A stretch of DNA of 64,000 nucleotides from Symsagittifera roscoffensis (GCF_963678635.1 NC_087067.1:29130403-29194402), one strand, 5' to 3'. Positions 21,063 to 32,600 are shown, numbered from the stretch's first letter. Numbers and translations: made by a program. The notes: generated from the sequence alone by a model not told the origin.

Positions 21063-21598
21063 GCTCCGCCTCCAAAAAATTCGCTATAAACTAAAAACAA
21101 TATGCGAGACCATTTACTGGGCAGTCGGAACCTTCAGCGTTTTGCCTTGATACAAGCAGTCTTGTTTAGTTATTAAAATAATTGATCATATCATTCAAGG
21201 CTTTTTTTCAGTCCCCCCTTTGATTTAATCTGAAACTCAATTGATGAAAATTTATTTAAAATGACTTTTAATTTAGAAACTGCAATAAAACGTGTCAGCG
21301 TGAGCCTATGAACAAATTTAACAACATTTCATACATGCAAAATGCCATGTGAATAACTTTTGAGCAGTTTATTTTTGTAATTTTACGAGGGGGTGGGAAA
21401 CTGGAAAAGAGCCTCAATCAAATCTGAATTATCAGCGTTATTTTATTGAAACGTCAGAAGTTATTGATCTGATCCTTTAGTTCAAAATTAAAAACCCACG
21501 TGTTGTAGCTGGCTAGCCATTTCAAGCAACAAATTTGGTAAATAACAAAGACCACAATAAGTTCAACCGTTACCTCCCGTGTCATGACATGTTGTAAC
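21063..21598 (+). other. Non-coding stretch
   Basis: No gene or repeat identified. Reverse frame 21454-21708 overlaps the next fold-back element and is not supported. Confidence 0.4.
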
Positions 21599-22012
21599 GG
21601 GGCAGTACAACAATGTCGAAGTACAATAGTGCTGAAAATGAAAAAGCGTTCAACAGTGCCGAACTGTTGTACAAAAAATATTTTTTCGAAACTGTTGTAC
21701 TTCGGCATTGTTGTGCTGCCCTTAGAGGGGCGTTTAACAGTACCGAACTACAAGAAAGTCGAAAGTGAAATTATTGTTCAACAGTGCCGAAAGTCATCAA
21801 TTTTCCGCGCTGTTGAAAATTTTTTGTTATTCAGAACTGTTGTACTTCGGCACTGTTGAACACCCTTCTTAGGGCATCACAACAGTGCCGAAGTACAGCA
21901 GTGCCGAAAAGACACAAATATTCTAACAGTACCAAAAATCATCAATTTTCGACACTGTTGAGCTCTTTTTCATTTTCCGTACTGTTGTACTTCAGCACTG
22001 TTGTATTGCCCC
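21599..22012 (+). mobile_element. Composite fold-back element (AACAGTGCCGAAGTACAACAG words)
   Basis: Outer ends are inverted repeats: ggggcagtacaacaatgtcg on the left and the complement ending cactgttgtattgcccc on the right. Between them the same words recur in alternating orientation at about 21640-21720, 21780-21870 and 21885-21985, separated by cccttagagggg and cccttcttagggc. It looks like two or three related elements joined end to end. Open frames inside are by-products of the repeats. Confidence 0.78.
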
Positions 22013-22628
22013 AAAAAAACAGTAAATTAGCATTAGAAAACTCCATTTAAAATTCGATTGTTGCTGCATTCTGATTGGCCGAACATTCGCTGATTAATCT
22101 ACTGAAAAATATCCTCCCTTTCTTGAAAGCGAGGGATTTTGTCAAGTATATCCAAAAATTTGTTAGTTCAATCGAGCTACATGTCCTCAAATCAAGAGTT
22201 GAAAACCTTAAGGACACCAATATTAGTGTCATGTTTGACCTGGGAAAAGTGATTAGTTTTATAGTGCGGGCATTTTGATCGGGTATTTTTAATTAACAGT
22301 TGTGTCATTCATTTTTTTCCTAAATAAGAAAGAAGTCTGCAAAAAAATAAGTTAAACGACGATTTCAACATTTTCGTTTTTTTTTCTGCTATGAGGAGAC
22401 CAAGACTAGAAAAACGTCGTAAGAGTTAATGATCTAGTTTTTTTTACTTATGTCGAATTCAGCCAATCAAAATGGTCGATTTTTTGAAATTCCCAAACAT
22501 TGACTGGGAACTTACAATATAAAACACTGCGTTATGTTGTAGACTCGTTTTTTTATATAAAAAAAGATACATTCAAAAGGACAGCCTATATTTTTATACA
22601 CCTGTCGTAGTTTGCTGCACAGATGTAT
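22013..22628 (+). other. Non-coding stretch before the first gap
   Basis: A 67-codon forward frame (22075-22278) and its reverse counterpart have no recognisable content. Nothing else is supported. Confidence 0.4.
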
Positions 22629-22828
22629 NNNNNNNNNNNNNNNNNNNNNNNNNNNNNNNNNNNNNNNNNNNNNNNNNNNNNNNNNNNNNNNNNNNNNNNN
22701 NNNNNNNNNNNNNNNNNNNNNNNNNNNNNNNNNNNNNNNNNNNNNNNNNNNNNNNNNNNNNNNNNNNNNNNNNNNNNNNNNNNNNNNNNNNNNNNNNNNN
22801 NNNNNNNNNNNNNNNNNNNNNNNNNNNN
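22629..22828. other. Assembly gap (200 N)
   Basis: Run of 200 N, a nominal gap length. Frames that cross it are meaningless. Confidence 0.99.
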
Positions 22829-22945
22829 CATACACACTCATCTCCACATCCGCCAATACCACCTTCCACGCCCTCCCCCCTACCCCCACACACCCTTACA
22901 CCTTTTCACTCTCCCCTCCCCCACCACACACACGCTCGCCTCCAA
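22829..22945 (+). repeat. C/A-rich low-complexity sequence beside the gap
   Basis: Almost only C, A and T, with CACACA and CCCTCCCC runs. Such simple sequence probably caused the assembly break. Confidence 0.85.
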
Positions 22946-22946
22946 G

Positions 22947-23343
22947 CAGTAGCGGAAATAGGGGAGGGGGGAGGAGAGGACGCCTCTTACCCTCAGGGGT
23001 TCGACCCCTGCCGACCCAAAGGGTCCCCCTTTGTTACTATTTTGAGATATCAATTTTTTGGATGACTGACCATAAAACTTTTCTAAAGGCGACTTTGGCG
23101 CCAATATATACTAATTTTGAGGGGAGCGCGCGCCAAAAAAACGCGCTTTTTTTGTCTAAATTTTCCAATAAGTGCCTAAAAAACGCCTTTTTTGCCTTTT
23201 TTCAAATATTTGCCTGCGGCGCAGAAAATTTGGTCAAAAACGGGGTCTTTCTACTGATTTAGGAGAGCTCAGAAAATCAATATGGTCGACCTAAAAAAAT
23301 TTGAGCAATCACCCTCCTCTAGAAGAATCTAGATCCGCCCCTG
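22947..23343 (+). mobile_element. hAT-like non-autonomous element
   Basis: Left end CAGTAGCGGAAATAGG and right end, read in reverse, CAGGGGCGGATCTAGA match at 11 of 16 bases. This resembles the CAG.GGCGGA termini common in animal hAT-type MITEs. The interior carries a gacccaaagggtccccc word also seen at 50099-50120. An 8-bp target duplication is not clear (cctccaag against cctattta). No transposase. Confidence 0.55.
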
Positions 23344-24140
23344 CCTATTTACTTTGCTTGAAGTTATTTATTTAAGGCTTCAAGTAGCAAAAAACTGAAA
23401 AAAAGAGACAAATATTTTCATTTTTTCCTCCTTTTTTCCGCAAAACTGATCATAAACTATCAATGGCATGCGTTAGTTTTATTGCTTCAATCCTGTAATA
23501 TAGGCAACGTTTTGAAAAAGTTAAATATGACGTAAATGAGGACTTTTTGGAAGACTTGACTGAAAAATTTTGTGTATATGGCTGCAAAAGCACCTTAGAA
23601 AACTACCAGACTTAAAAAAAACTGTAGTCATCCCCCGCCCCGCCCCGCTCGGCACGCTACTGTACACTATTGGGGTCGAAGCGTTTTTTTCCCTTCTTGA
23701 AGTGTAACCTGGTTTCTTTTGTTGCGTTTTGAAAAAGTTTACCATTACACATTATAATCGAATTTAATTGAATTTTTTTTGACAAAAAAGAAGATTATAA
23801 TCAGTTTTTGATCAATTTTAATCCAACATTGTTGATATTTGTGCTGACTGAAAGTGAAAAAACTCTCAAATAATCCAAATATTATTATCCATAGAACTCC
23901 AGTGCGATTATAACTTGGGTGTGTGTCGAAAACTACGATTCTGTGGTCAAAGTTTCAAAATTTTCAAGATGGTTTTTCTGACTGTTTGCAAACTTTGTAA
24001 ATTAGCTGAACTTTACCAATAGTTTTATTAGTAAATTAATAACGTAGGGAAGAGCGTGAATGAGATCAGCGGTCAAGCGGATTAAAGCCAACTTATTTGA
24101 ACATTTACAGCTGTTAACTGAAGTTTTTGATAATTGAAGG
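23344..24140 (+). other. Non-coding stretch
   Basis: AT-rich. No supported gene or repeat on either strand. Confidence 0.4.
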
Positions 24141-24174
24141 ATAGAAACTATACTCGGGGAAAGAAGAGCGATAC

Positions 24175-24343
24175 CTGTATGTTCTCCAGAATTAGAAAAC
24201 AGTTGAATGATGTCTCACATTTTAGAGGCCCATCGAATAAGAAGAAATTGTAATTAGTGGCATCCGTTGCTGAATTGTCGATACGTAACACCTCAAATAC
24301 TTTGGGTTGGTTTTCGGTTGTTACTTGGAATTTGTACTCATTA
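24175..24343 (-). CDS. Possible exon of an unrecognised minus-strand gene
   Basis: The minus-strand frame has coding-like composition over about 56 residues, with words such as YKFQVTTENQP and NFFLFDGP. A good donor (ATACAG/GTATCG, exon end 24175) is present. The acceptor is less certain (TTTATACCAG, exon from 24343). The predicted phase does not join directly to the exon ending at 26059, so an exon would have to lie between, or they are different genes. No family recognised. Confidence 0.38.
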
Positions 24344-24370
24344 CTGGTATAAAGCAATGTTTGGCGCAAT

Positions 24371-25260
24371 CAGTGTGCTTGCTACTGCAGCTTTAAATAA
24401 TTGTAGAGGAAGTTTCTAATATGTTCTTTAAAAACAAGAACATATTTGCGTTACATTTTTTTATTTGCGGTACTTTTGGTGACAGCCATTCCCAGAAATT
24501 TTAAGAAGGCAAATCCTGATTTGGTGTTAATGCGGTATTTGACCTCATTTTTATGCTTCACATGAAGGAAATACTTGAGTTTCTGTTTTTAAATCGTGAT
24601 CTTTGTTTAAAAACATAGTCATATTTCATGTAAGACCAAAATCGAACAAAATAAAATAACAAAAGTTCTTTCAGCGTCGAATAAAACTGGCATTGGTTTT
24701 TTTGTTTTCAACAGTTTGAGCTCGTACTTAGATAAAAAATAACAGAAAATTTGTTAAGAACGATTAAAAACTTTTTGTGCTCCCTAACTATTGTTAACTC
24801 ACAAAAAAGGTAGGACTTTATGGCTTCATTTTGTCTGCACCCGTTATTTAAAAAGATTATTTTTGGAAGTTTTTTTTTCCACGATCGTCATGTTTTTTCA
24901 TTGCTATGAAATAATATTGAGGCAATGTGGACAATGAAATATTTTGTTTAGTGGCAAAAAACGCTTACTCTAGACTCTAAAAAAGTTAAGTTTCGAGTTA
25001 TACAAATAATTCTGATTCCAAAAAAGCAACTTTTCAAATTATGCGAAGTCTTTTTAGGAATTGACTCAATTACAAATAAGGCATTCTATTCATTGATTGT
25101 GTTTTTTTACCCAAATCAGATAACAAAAAACTCATCGTTATAGAGCATATGAGTTTACAAAGGATTACAAGCAGCCAAAATTCAAGATTGCATTTTTAAA
25201 ACACTTTTTTGCACATAAATTTTATACTTGTCCTTGAAATGGCTATTCACTTGTCAATTC
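24371..25260 (+). other. Non-coding stretch
   Basis: AT-rich, intron-like. Nothing supported on either strand. Confidence 0.4.
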
Positions 25261-25319
25261 GACGTTAAAAGGCCGCCAGGGTTTACGAGCATTACGAGAA
25301 CAAACTATGTACTTTGTAG

Positions 25320-25645
25320 ATTGTAGGTGGAATTCGCAACAGGCCAAAAACAGATTTGTCGCGGAATGCGAAACAGTTTTCTCTGATCGTCTTTGTTGTT
25401 TCGAATTCCACTAACAAATAGCAGCGAGGACACTGAACTGCTCAAAACTGCTCGAAAAACAAGCGAATTTGCGGTATTCGGAACATTTTACGGGTCCACG
25501 AACAAATAAATCTTCATTACGTTAAAAAACACATTTTTGCGGACTGGGTTGACTTTTGCGGAATCCGCTTACGTTTTGCGGATTTTACTTACATTTGCAG
25601 AATCCGAAACAATTAGCTGCTTTTGCTCTTTGCGGAATTCGCGAC
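25320..25645 (+). repeat. Degenerate TTTGCGGAATTCGC repeats
   Basis: Words such as gtggaattcgcaaca, its inverse tgtttcgaattccac, and several tttgcggaatccg or tttgcggattt copies recur in both orientations. It looks like a decayed fold-back element or minisatellite without coding content. Confidence 0.55.
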
Positions 25646-26058
25646 AACACTAGTTTACTTTACAGGTATTTGTGCGCGGAATCGACGGAAATTTCGTGAG
25701 TGAAATTAAGTTACACTTTGGATTCCAATGACCTACAAGCTGAAAATTGTGCGCCTATCCATGCACATTTAGGCATGGAAATGAGAAGTCTTGTTTAAGG
25801 TAGCAATTATACGGCACATTTTTTTAGAATTTTGATTTTGAACTGCAAGTGTTGACCGAATATCGGCACATTTAACTGAAACGGTAGCAATTTTTTAGTC
25901 TCAAAACTGCAAGTTTGTTTTTTTTATAACGATGGTCTGGATGTTTGCAAATTTAACAATGTAATAAGAGCCAACCAAACATTTCCGCCTGCCAGGCTTG
26001 ATAAAAATTGGGCCGAGGGGCTTAGGTGAACCAACTTTGACCGAAATAGAAAAACTAC

Positions 26059-26390
26059 CTGCAGGAATGTCGAAAGAGGGCAACAGTCGACATTTTCGGC
26101 CAATATAGAAGCCAAACACTTCAAATCTAGCAAAGGTACTATCTCGCAAAAATTACTTATTTTTAAAGCGCCAAACAAATCTTACGGCAGGTTGGCCCAA
26201 GAAAGACATAGTCTCTTCATCCATTGATAATGATCTAAATACAGATTGTTCAAACCTTCCAAGTCTATTTGATATGAGCTGCTACTTTTGTCCACTTCTA
26301 CGATAAGCTCAGTTATTTTGTAGTCCGAGAATGCACTACGCAAAGCCTCTGCGTTCTGGAAGCTATACACATCGTTTATGTAGAATCCGA
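26059..26390 (-). CDS. Two linked exons of an unrecognised minus-strand gene
   Basis: Exon one runs 26390 to 26186 (acceptor TGGTCTTTAG, donor CTGCC/GTAAGA) and exon two 26126 to 26059 (acceptor CCTTTGCTAG, donor CTGCAG/GTAGT). The 59-bp intron joins them in phase (two bases plus one). The product of about 90 residues has words FQNAEALRSAFSDYK and FEVFGFYIGRKC, with no membrane segment. Both ends continue into other exons. The family is unknown; a secreted or cytosolic domain is equally possible. Confidence 0.5.
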
Positions 26391-26399
26391 CTAAAGACC

Positions 26400-26850
26400 A
26401 ATCAGATACATTAATTAAAATAATAAATGTTCTTCCTACCTAGAAGGAGGTTCTTAAATCAGTGACCACCTAGATTTTCTTTTCTAAGCATAGGATTGTA
26501 TCTAGAATTGAGGCGTATAAGCAGCAAAAATCATCTTTTTTGGCGGAAAATTCTAAGTTTGACCAAAAATAAATTTAAGTTTAACAACTACAGCCTAAAA
26601 AATTCTGCGTCGCGCACAAAAACTGAGAACAAAAACACAACAAGAGCACTCAACCAGAGCACAAAAACTGCAAATGTTTTGGTTTTGATTTTCATTGCAC
26701 ATAAACATCACTTTTACAGGGAAACCAATTGCGCATGAGTTTTGTGCATAAGAACAAAATGATTTTGCAATTGCTTAGTGAACTCACATGCATTGTATTT
26801 TTTAGTGAGAAAAAGGTGGAAGTAACTTAGTTACATTAAAATCAGCCGCA
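26400..26850 (+). other. Non-coding stretch
   Basis: A forward 80-codon frame (26496-26738) is lysine/asparagine-rich AT sequence without recognisable content. Probably an intron of the minus-strand gene. Confidence 0.4.
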
Positions 26851-26858
26851 ACCAGCCG

Positions 26859-27050
26859 CATTCGTAAGAGGCGACAATTTGTAACAGGCGACAATTCGTA
26901 GCAGTAGAATGAGCGGGGAACACTGATTCACACGAAGTAATCCTCTCGTGTCAGATGTACGCGCAGCGGAGTGAAGCGGAACGAGCGTATTCTTCTTACC
27001 ATAGCCTTGTGACGAATTGTCGCTTGTTAAGATTGCCTGTTGCGAATTTT
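26859..27050 (+). mobile_element. Small inverted-repeat element (GGCGACAATTCGTAGC ends)
   Basis: The left arm, with cattcgtaagaggcgacaat and a second ggcgacaattcg, is mirrored by gacgaattgtcgcttgtta and gcctgttgcgaat on the right. Interior is about 100 bp, slightly more GC-rich. No target duplication identified. Confidence 0.55.
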
Positions 27051-27600
27051 CACCATACCAAAATCAGCAGGTGGTGGGAAATTGTAATAAAAGAGCTCAA
27101 AGTAGCCTTCTCAATGGTGTTCTAAATGCTCACATGGGGTTTATTCCCAGTCTTTGCGGTTTTGTTGATTTCAAATATCTTGACTGAAACGGTAAAAAAA
27201 ATTTTAGCCTGTAAAGTGCAATTTTGTTTTTTTTTCATAACAATGTTCTGGATGTTTGCAAACTTAACAATGCCCGACTGCGTGAAAAGAATTTTGTAAA
27301 ATTCTACAACTTTCCATCGATGTCTACCTTGACTCGTTTTTTCATTATCTCAGCTCTAATGCTTAAGCAGTTATTTGGATTCTGTTTTTACGAAAATTTA
27401 TCTGAATCACTCTATATATCTTATTCGTCTGAAAAAAATTGTATTTTTTTTGTCATTTTCTGTAAAAAAAATAGTGCGAAATTGCAACAGAGATTGCGCG
27501 AAAACGCAGCTAGAGACTTGTGTTTTTTTTCAATGTAATTGTTGATGCCATAATTCAAAAATTTGATGCAGAAATAGTATGTTTGATGCGGTAGTAAACA
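27051..27600 (+). other. Non-coding stretch
   Basis: No supported gene. Bases 27190-27270 resemble 25885-25960 (gatgtttgcaaa and cttaacaatg words), so it is a weak dispersed repeat. The 27224-27538 forward frame lies in AT-rich sequence. Confidence 0.4.
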
Positions 27601-27614
27601 GACAGTTGCTTCAA

Positions 27615-27755
27615 GTGAGCATATAGATTTTTGCTAGATTACCTCACTCTTACAAGATCTTGCAAGCTAGTCTCCATGCAAGATATTGCGAGATTACCCT
27701 CTTTTGCAAGAATATTGCAAAATCTTGCAAGATAACCTACTACGAAAAAAACTGA
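27615..27755 (+). repeat. TTGCAAGAT-word repeat, fragment
   Basis: Several copies of tcttgcaagat and cttgcaagataacctac in both orientations. Same family as the element at 30690-31363, without a complete pair of ends. Confidence 0.6.
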
Positions 27756-28264
27756 CTCTGAGCGTCAAAAAAAACAATGGCATCCAGTTTGATTATGATC
27801 ACAAGATTTAAACGTTTAATTTTAGATTAAAAAAAATAGATGGACTATTTAAAAGAAAATTTCATTTACATGCTCATTTTTCAGCTTTCGTAATGTAAAG
27901 GGTTAAGGCTGAGGTTATAATTTATGCATTTTGAATTAATATTTTCGAAAACAAATTTTTTTTTGTTTTCATGAAATAATTCATCTAGTTTTATATATCT
28001 AGTAGTTAAAACTTACTTTTTTGTTATTCATGTCAAACTCTGATTAATAGAGTCAATTAGCTTGAGAATTTCTGTAGGTTGAGTTCACATGAATGCGATG
28101 AACAATTATGCGGTTATCATTTTATGTTTTCTCTTTTGCTGAGTAACCGGCTTAAGTGTATCATTTGGTACTGGTTTTGCTTCCTTTGTACACAGATTAT
28201 TTTCGCGAGTAAAGGGCTTTTTTCCTATTAAAGTCATGTTATTTTTAGTGATCTTTCTCAAAAA

Positions 28265-28410
28265 AAAGGTAAAGGAAGTTATCTTGCAAGTTTTTGCGAG
28301 AACCTTGAAAGATCTTTTAAAGAGATGCATCGTCTTTAAAAGAATCTCGAAAGATTCCTGCAAGTTTTTGCAAGTTAACCTCCCTTGATCGGCTAGGTTA
28401 GATGGTTTTT
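28265..28410 (+). mobile_element. TTGCAAG fold-back element, small copy
   Basis: Left ggaagttatcttgcaag and right cttgcaag/ttaacctcccttgatcgg are inverted relatives. The right end resembles the terminal word of the 30690-31363 element. The ends differ enough to indicate age. Confidence 0.55.
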
Positions 28411-29070
28411 GTGGCTACAAACGGCTTTAATTCTTGCAAAGGATTCCATGCTGTGTTGACAAGTTCACAGCTGCTTGTGCGAATGCAATGGTAATTTTTT
28501 TTCTCTTGTAGACTGTTTGAGTTTGAAGCGCTTAGTTTTATACTGCTTAGTGGTTTGAGATCTTTAAAAAAATCACAACGTTTCTGCTCTTAGAGTATTT
28601 CTGTTTTTGGAGCATTTAGCTCCTTGACCGGCTGACGAACATTTTACAAAGCCTTTTTGAGCCAAATCTTTGATTAGAAACCAAATATTTACACAGAAAT
28701 TAGAGTTTGTCAGTTACGGGTAACTATTGTTCAGACTTTCGAAGAAAACGGAATATTTATACCAGGTTGGTTTTTTAATCAGTCAATTTTCGGCAATTCG
28801 AAATTCAAATAATTGTTTTTAACCAAATTTTTTATATCCCATTAAAGGTTTTGGCTCCCTGATTGCATTTATAAAAACAAACTTCCCCAACTTGGAAATG
28901 TTCTGTACTAATCTATGCGTGCTTTGATGATGTTGTTCACAATGCTAAGAGCGTAACGCTAATTATTTATGCGTGATAAGTTTTCCCGCACAAAAACAAC
29001 GTTCTAATTTGAAATGAGGCAAGCTAATTGTCCGTATTAATTTTTTACGACTCAAATTTTTACACTTGAT
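28411..29070 (+). other. Non-coding stretch
   Basis: Nothing identified on either strand. Confidence 0.4.
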
Positions 29071-29072
29071 GT

Positions 29073-29475
29073 AGGGTTTGACCAAAATAGCTAAGCAAAC
29101 AAATATCATTATGAAAAAATGTTAATGTTACACTTTTCATGCAATTCCCTTCCATAGTACAGACAATTGCAGGAAAGGTCTAGTGATTAGTGATTTTTCA
29201 TGCATGGAAACTGTATGAGTAGCAATTTTCCGTAAACAAAAAAAAAATATTCTTTCAAAATTTATTTTCCAAACTTTTTGTATGATGACCGTAACCGATA
29301 ACAAGTTGCAAAGACTTGTGGCAAAATTTAATGCCAAAACAAATGAAAATTTTTTGAAGTTTTGATGACTTCATTTGAGGGACATGTATGAAAATTGTAT
29401 CATAAGTAATTTTTCAAAGATTTAGTTTGTGGAATTATATGAGTAGCGTATTCGGTTTATGGAGGTCAAACTGGG
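29073..29475 (+). mobile_element. GGTTTGACC fold-back element (decayed)
   Basis: Ends gggtttgacc and ggtcaaactggg are inverted repeats. The interior contains drifted copies of the catggaaactgtatgagtag and gaaaattgtatcataag words that are clear in the elements at 36870 and 46617. Confidence 0.6.
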
Positions 29476-29764
29476 ATGTTATACGGTCAGTTTTGATTAA
29501 TTTCTATGAAAATTTTGCCAATTTCCCTGTGCATATTTTTTTTTCTCGAAAACTTCATTTAAAAATTGCCAAACTAAATCAGACCCATTAAAAAAACAAT
29601 AGGAAGGTTCAGCAACAATCAGTTTTGTTAGTTATAGACCACATGTGCTTTAGTTTTATGTAACTTCTAGTTGAGCGATAAACAAGCAATTGGGTACACG
29701 AGTTTGAACTAGATCATTCTTTTGACCAAAAGGGCACCCGTATACAGCGGAATTTCTGACGAGA

Positions 29765-30310
29765 TCTGAACTTCTTTATTTCTTATTTAAGTCAATTCTC
29801 AGATCTAAAAATTATTATTTCAGATTTGTATTATTATCTGAAATTTGGATCTGAAATAGAAATTTTCAAATCTGAAATAACTTTGAAAAAAACAAAAGTT
29901 CACATCTGAAATAAGATCTGAGAAACTTTTTGCTTAATTATAATATATGCATTTCAAAAAAAAACAATTGAGTTTTCACTTTTTAATTTTTCTGAAAATT
30001 ATTAGAAGACCTATCTAACTTTTGGTTTCTATGTGCTACTTATGCGTTCCCGATGCTCATCTCATACTTCGGGAAATATATATTGGAGACTGTGCTGAGT
30101 ACCTTCTAACAGGACACAGAAGATACAAAATACAGAAGAATTGACAAAATCTTGTTTCAGGAAAGTTGAACTGAAACTAGATCTAAAATAGAATTTTTCA
30201 GATCTGAAATAAACCATTCTTAAAGTATTCAAGCGTTATTTTAACATTTCACAACTTATTTCAGATCTGAAATTTAGATCTGAAACTGATTATTTTAGAA
30301 CTGAATTTGA
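29765..30310 (+). mobile_element. AGATCTGAAAT palindrome-rich element
   Basis: About ten copies of the word cagatctgaaat and its reverse are grouped at 29765-29930 and 30175-30310, leaving a unique middle. The word is itself nearly palindromic. It looks like a fold-back element with reiterated ends and no ORF. Confidence 0.6.
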
Positions 30311-30404
30311 ATATTTACTGTGTACGAGCATCTACAAGTGAGCATAGAGTTACTCAAAAACTCAAGCTGCGTGGTATAAAGCATTTGCAGAAGAGTTAAT
30401 AACA

Positions 30405-30640
30405 AGGCCGAGGTCCTCGACTCGTCTCACGGCCAAATTGGATAGCAGAACTGATCATCGCGCGACCAAAAATCCTCAGTTGAACCGAGTTCGAGTCAAC
30501 CAAAGTTGCAACATAAGAAGGGCAAAGTGCCGAGACAGCTAAGAACGATCGTGCAAAGTCGCATCATGGCTCGCGCAAAGTCTCAACGTCAAGCCGCGCA
30601 AAGTCAAAATATAAGTAGCACAAAAATGCGACTTTACGAA
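30405..30640 (+). repeat. Short degenerate GTCGC array
   Basis: Contains gaggtcctcgactcg near its left edge and units such as gtcgcatcatggctcgcgc and aaagtctcaacgtcaagcc. It is an eroded member of the family at 16066 and 41280. Confidence 0.65.
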
Positions 30641-30689
30641 AGGTTGCCTAGATCTCGCCCTAGCTTGATGCATTTTAAAAAGAGCACAA

Positions 30690-31363
30690 CCCTGATCGAT
30701 CAAAGGAGGTTATCTTGCAAAAATTTTGCAAGATTCTTGTAAAGACGATACATCTCTTCAAAAGATCTTACAAGATATCCTCTTTAAAGATAACCTTTCT
30801 TCAAGCAAGGTTTTTAAAGATGTGACTTTTTTGAGAAAGACAACCTACAGCATATGTGTAGGAAGTGTAGTGATTACATTTAAATACCTAAGCAGTTAAC
30901 AAAACAGAAAAAGAGACAATTATTACTTCATTACGTCATAGTTATTGGTTCGTCTTATATATGTGAACACTGCATACAAAATATCTCAAGCTAATCGATC
31001 AAAATTTTGTCATAAATACAGAAAAAAAAAATCAAACCCTAGAATTGCAAAACCACATCAACCAACATTCCAACATTTTTAAAACATGGTCAACCCAATT
31101 TTTTATCCGAACTTATATTCAGAATTCTTTGTGACCGTAGTCGACTTGGAGCTCAATGGTGTTTTTCTAAATAAATTTTGTAAAAATTTGGATAGTAGGT
31201 TATCAGGCAAGTTGTTGAGAGAATCTTGCAAGAATCGTGTAAAATTCTTTCAAGATCTTGCAAGATAACCTACTATGAAAATTTTCACAAACCTTGCAAG
31301 ACAACCCTTATTTGCATGAATCTTGCAAGATCTTGCCAGATAACCTTCCTTGATCGACCAGGG
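30690..31363 (+). mobile_element. TTGCAAG fold-back element, full copy (674 bp)
   Basis: The left end ccctgatcgatcaaaggagg and right end ccttccttgatcgaccaggg are inverted repeats extending inward through ttatcttgcaag and cttgccagataa. A second internal pair (gtaggttatcaggcaag, cttgcaagataacctac) sits at 31195-31275, so the right half is itself palindromic. No ORF of note. Its right end is 15 bp from the donor side of the exon at 31379-31611. Confidence 0.75.
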
Positions 31364-31378
31364 TAGATAAAAAAATAC

Positions 31379-31611
31379 ATTCCTTGCTGGTTCGGAGGAG
31401 GACCGCTGCTCCTTTCGACTATCTTGAAGTCGTTTGCCACCGTGTATTCCTCTGACTCAGCATAAATTCTGATAAATTGAGGAAATGCCCTTACTGAATC
31501 ATCGTTGACAAAATAACTGTCTTTTTCAGACCAACTGCTTTCTTTCCATTTGCAAAGGCCCTTTGTTTGCTTATTAGCCGGCTGTAAAGTGCATTGCTTT
31601 AAAACTCGAAC
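31379..31611 (-). CDS. Possible exon of an unrecognised minus-strand gene
   Basis: A very good acceptor (TTTTTGTTTCAG) opens the frame at 31611 on the minus strand. About 77 residues follow with coding-like composition, including words LCKWKESSWSEKDSY and VRAFPQFIRIYAESEEY. The donor is uncertain: GGAAT/GTATTT would end the exon at 31379, right beside the fold-back element. Cysteines and tryptophans suggest an extracellular or binding domain, but no family is recognised. The exons at 26.1-26.4 kb are on the same strand; phases do not join directly. Confidence 0.45.
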
Positions 31612-31620
31612 CTGAAACAA

Positions 31621-32420
31621 AAACGGACCATTTTTATCTCGTCAGACATTGATGGGATCGTGATAAGAGGACCATAGATTAAGCCCCAAGAAGAGGTTTG
31701 GTGTAGCATGCTAATGTATTTTTTCACCATTTTTCTCAAATGACCAGAATTAAAAGGCTCCGCGGTTGCAAAAAAAACCCTCTAAACAAGTTCATAGGCA
31801 GTGTTTAATCTTTCGCTTCAGAAATAGCCAAAAATGGACATCTTGAGCAATAAACTTTCGATAATCTGCATTATACATAAATGAAACCAAGAAATCCAAA
31901 GCATTTGACATAATTTATCAGTTTCATAATTTTGTTTTAATTGAGCCCCAATAATTTTAACCATTCAATATTTACTCAAAAGATCTTGAAACGTCATTTT
32001 TTTTGTTGGAAATGTTTGCTCATCAAATCACAATTGAGCCACTATTTGAAAATTATTTGAAGATTATTTGAAGATCGAAGATTGTTTGGGCAAGTTTTCG
32101 TTGAGTTTTTTCAAGTCGATAGTTTTTCTGGAACAAAATTGTTCATCTCTTTTCCAAAAACAAGTTGTGAGAGATGTCAAAATTACAGAAAAGCTTCTTC
32201 CAGAGTATTATAAAAGTATTGATCATATTTGATCACCCAGAAAAATTTTACTTCAAGTTTGAGTTTTGGTTCTTATGGGAAATTGTGGCTATATTTTACA
32301 GTAGCTGATTAAGGATGATTTCTGACAAAATCAGATTGATGAAAACAAGTTTTCAAACTTGAATTAAAAAAATGCTGCATTAAGCGTCCCAGTGATTTTA
32401 AAACGAGCACTATCGGTCTA
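31621..32420 (+). other. Non-coding stretch
   Basis: AT-rich. A short direct repeat (attatttgaagattatttgaag) at 32050. Otherwise nothing identified. Confidence 0.4.
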
Positions 32421-32424
32421 TTTT

Positions 32425-32600
32425 ATATGCATAATAAATCAAAAACCGCAAGTTTTCGACTGAAAACCAGTTGCAGCAGACACTACTAGCTAGCTAATTT
32501 AACAGTCCAGGTTGTGAAATTGAAATAGAAAAGACGGAACACTGTCTGTGCGGGTTCTCTACGTTTTTATATTCAGCGTTAACATACTCTACCCTCAAAA
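32425..32600 (+). repeat. Dispersed repeat, copy 1
   Basis: Matches 49880-50060 through words such as gcagcagaca, tagctaatttaac and ttcagcgttaaca in the same order and spacing. No coding content. Confidence 0.65.

Noticed and set aside
22512-23262. Frames crossing the N block at 22629-22828
   Set aside because: Most of the product is unknown residues, and the rest is low-complexity C/A-rich sequence.
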